60,000 bases of DNA from Hydractinia symbiolongicarpus. Lineage: Eukaryota; Cnidaria; Hydrozoa; Anthoathecata; Hydractiniidae. Position 1 is the stretch's first letter, and each line of letters starts with the position of its first letter. A program made the position numbers and the translations under genes. Positions 59,043 to 60,000 of the stretch are shown here, in pieces. The stretch is from positions 21,465,001 to 21,525,000 of the forward strand of contig NC_079885.1 of the NCBI RefSeq assembly GCF_029227915.1, given 5' to 3'. The notes under the pieces were generated by a model. The model saw nothing but the letters and a program-made list of their open reading frames with translations. It did no database searches and was not told where the DNA came from.

Positions 59043-59327
59043 ATTTAAGTAGTCTTCTCTTTAGATTTTCTGATACGCTGTTTCCATTTATATACAGGCA
59101 AAAGTAGCTGAATATCTCAAATGAGTTCTGTACTTTTAAGACTTAACTGATAAAATGATCATGACCGCGAAGTATAATGCTTCATGATTTGGTGAATATA
59201 TTGGTGGTGAACGATAAAGTAATAAAGAATTCTCTGTTGAGTATTAAAAAGTACTAAAATTTAATATTATTTGATTGGAAAACCTTTAGTAGCTTCAAGT
59301 GGTTAGCCAATGATTTTACTGAAGCAA

Positions 59328-59392
59328 GTAGCTCAGTAGGTAGAGCGGGAGACATTTTCCACATGGGTACGAATTCCATCTAGCTTTATGTT
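59328..59392 (+). mobile_element. tRNA-like sequence (SINE head or tRNA relic)
   Basis: gtagctcagtaggtagagcg forms a perfect D arm and A box; gggtacgaattcc is a B-box-like T arm. The anticodon stem does not pair well and the acceptor stem is absent, so a functional tRNA is unlikely. Confidence 0.5.
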
Positions 59393-60000
59393 AAATTGCT
59401 AGTATTACCTATTCTTTATCCTTTCTTAGACAGAATAAACAGACATTTCTATCTTTTTTCTTTTAATAAGTCATTCCTTATTTTTTATATCATTTGCCAC
59501 AATTGGTTGCTATCAATGTATTCGTCAAAAATTGATTTTATTGAGAAAGAATCATTCCACAAATGAGATTCTCGTCAATTGCAAAGTTCACAAAAAAGGT
59601 TTTTGAACTAAACTGTTGCCGGTTGTTACACTGAGCCATTTTTGCCCTAATTGTTACCACGAATTTTGACGAATGTTCTAAATATTTATGACAAGGGATA
59701 CCAAAATTCTGTACCCAATATTATTCGTGCTTATTCTCATTTTCAGCTTTTTATCTTTCAAAAGTTATTTTAATTGCATGGCCGCAATTCTATCGCAGTT
59801 ATTCTTATCAAACCCGTATGAAGTGTCTCCACACATATTTATACTATGCTCTACACAAGGAAACATGTAGAACGCCAATAAGTTAATAAAATAGAATTAA
59901 AATTTTTATGTCTGAAACCAATTATTTTTATTTTTGTATAGCGGAGCGGAAAATTTCCTATACGTTTTACTCAAAATTTATACGAATATCATTTCGTCGA

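Larger units (their letters stand above)
58286..60000. other. Region downstream of RTTN
   Basis: This should contain the RTTN 3' UTR followed by intergenic DNA. Apart from two tRNA-like repeat heads (58981-59042 on the minus strand, 59328-59392 on the plus strand), only A+T-rich sequence was seen. Short ORFs at 58467-58699 and 59688-59870 resemble no known protein. Confidence 0.5.

Noticed and set aside
59328-59392. A functional tRNA gene
   Set aside because: Good D arm and passable T arm, but no acceptor stem and a poorly paired anticodon arm.

Overview
The window is strongly A+T-rich nuclear DNA from an animal. Its genes are split into many short exons by GT-AG introns of about 50 bp to 1.8 kb, and the introns are full of small DNA transposons, minisatellites and tRNA-like repeats. 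The gene content is metazoan. The base composition, intron density and repeat types look like a non-vertebrate such as a cnidarian, but nothing here fixes the species.

Two genes fill most of the window, both on the + strand and head to tail. The first (first recognised coding exon at 6337, stop at 31043) is an orthologue of the kinetochore scaffold KNL1 (CASC5/Spc105). I joined 27 coding exons with every reading phase agreeing (5046 nt, 1681 codons plus stop); the exon carrying the start codon was not found. The protein has, in order: an ILK motif (SILK type) and an RVSF motif for protein phosphatase 1, MELT-like Bub3-docking motifs, a roughly 60-residue degenerate repeat array, a basic CDK-site-rich linker built by tandem exon duplication (three 39-codon exons with two flanking half-copies), and a C-terminal double RWD domain that in other animals binds the Mis12 complex. 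An alternative last exon with its own poly(A) signal would give a form without the RWD domains.

The second gene (32493-58285) is an essentially full-length orthologue of rotatin (RTTN), the armadillo-type centriole and cilium protein. It has 36 recognised exons and about 2180 codons, close to the roughly 2220 residues of the human protein. All exon phases agree except at one junction (47991/48269), where either a splice site or a base is wrong or a micro-exon was missed.

The two gene products act in neighbouring processes (chromosome segregation; centriole assembly), but the sequence gives no evidence of co-regulation. About 1.45 kb separates them.

Non-genic parts: 1-6336 is repeat-rich DNA upstream of KNL1 (a 1.28-kb inverted-repeat transposon and two minisatellites). 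Introns carry a second copy of that transposon, a 1.32-kb transposon inserted into one copy of the duplicated KNL1 intron, a hAT-like MITE, a hairpin/GTCC repeat family and further tandem repeats. 58286-60000 holds only tRNA-like repeat heads and unremarkable A+T-rich DNA.
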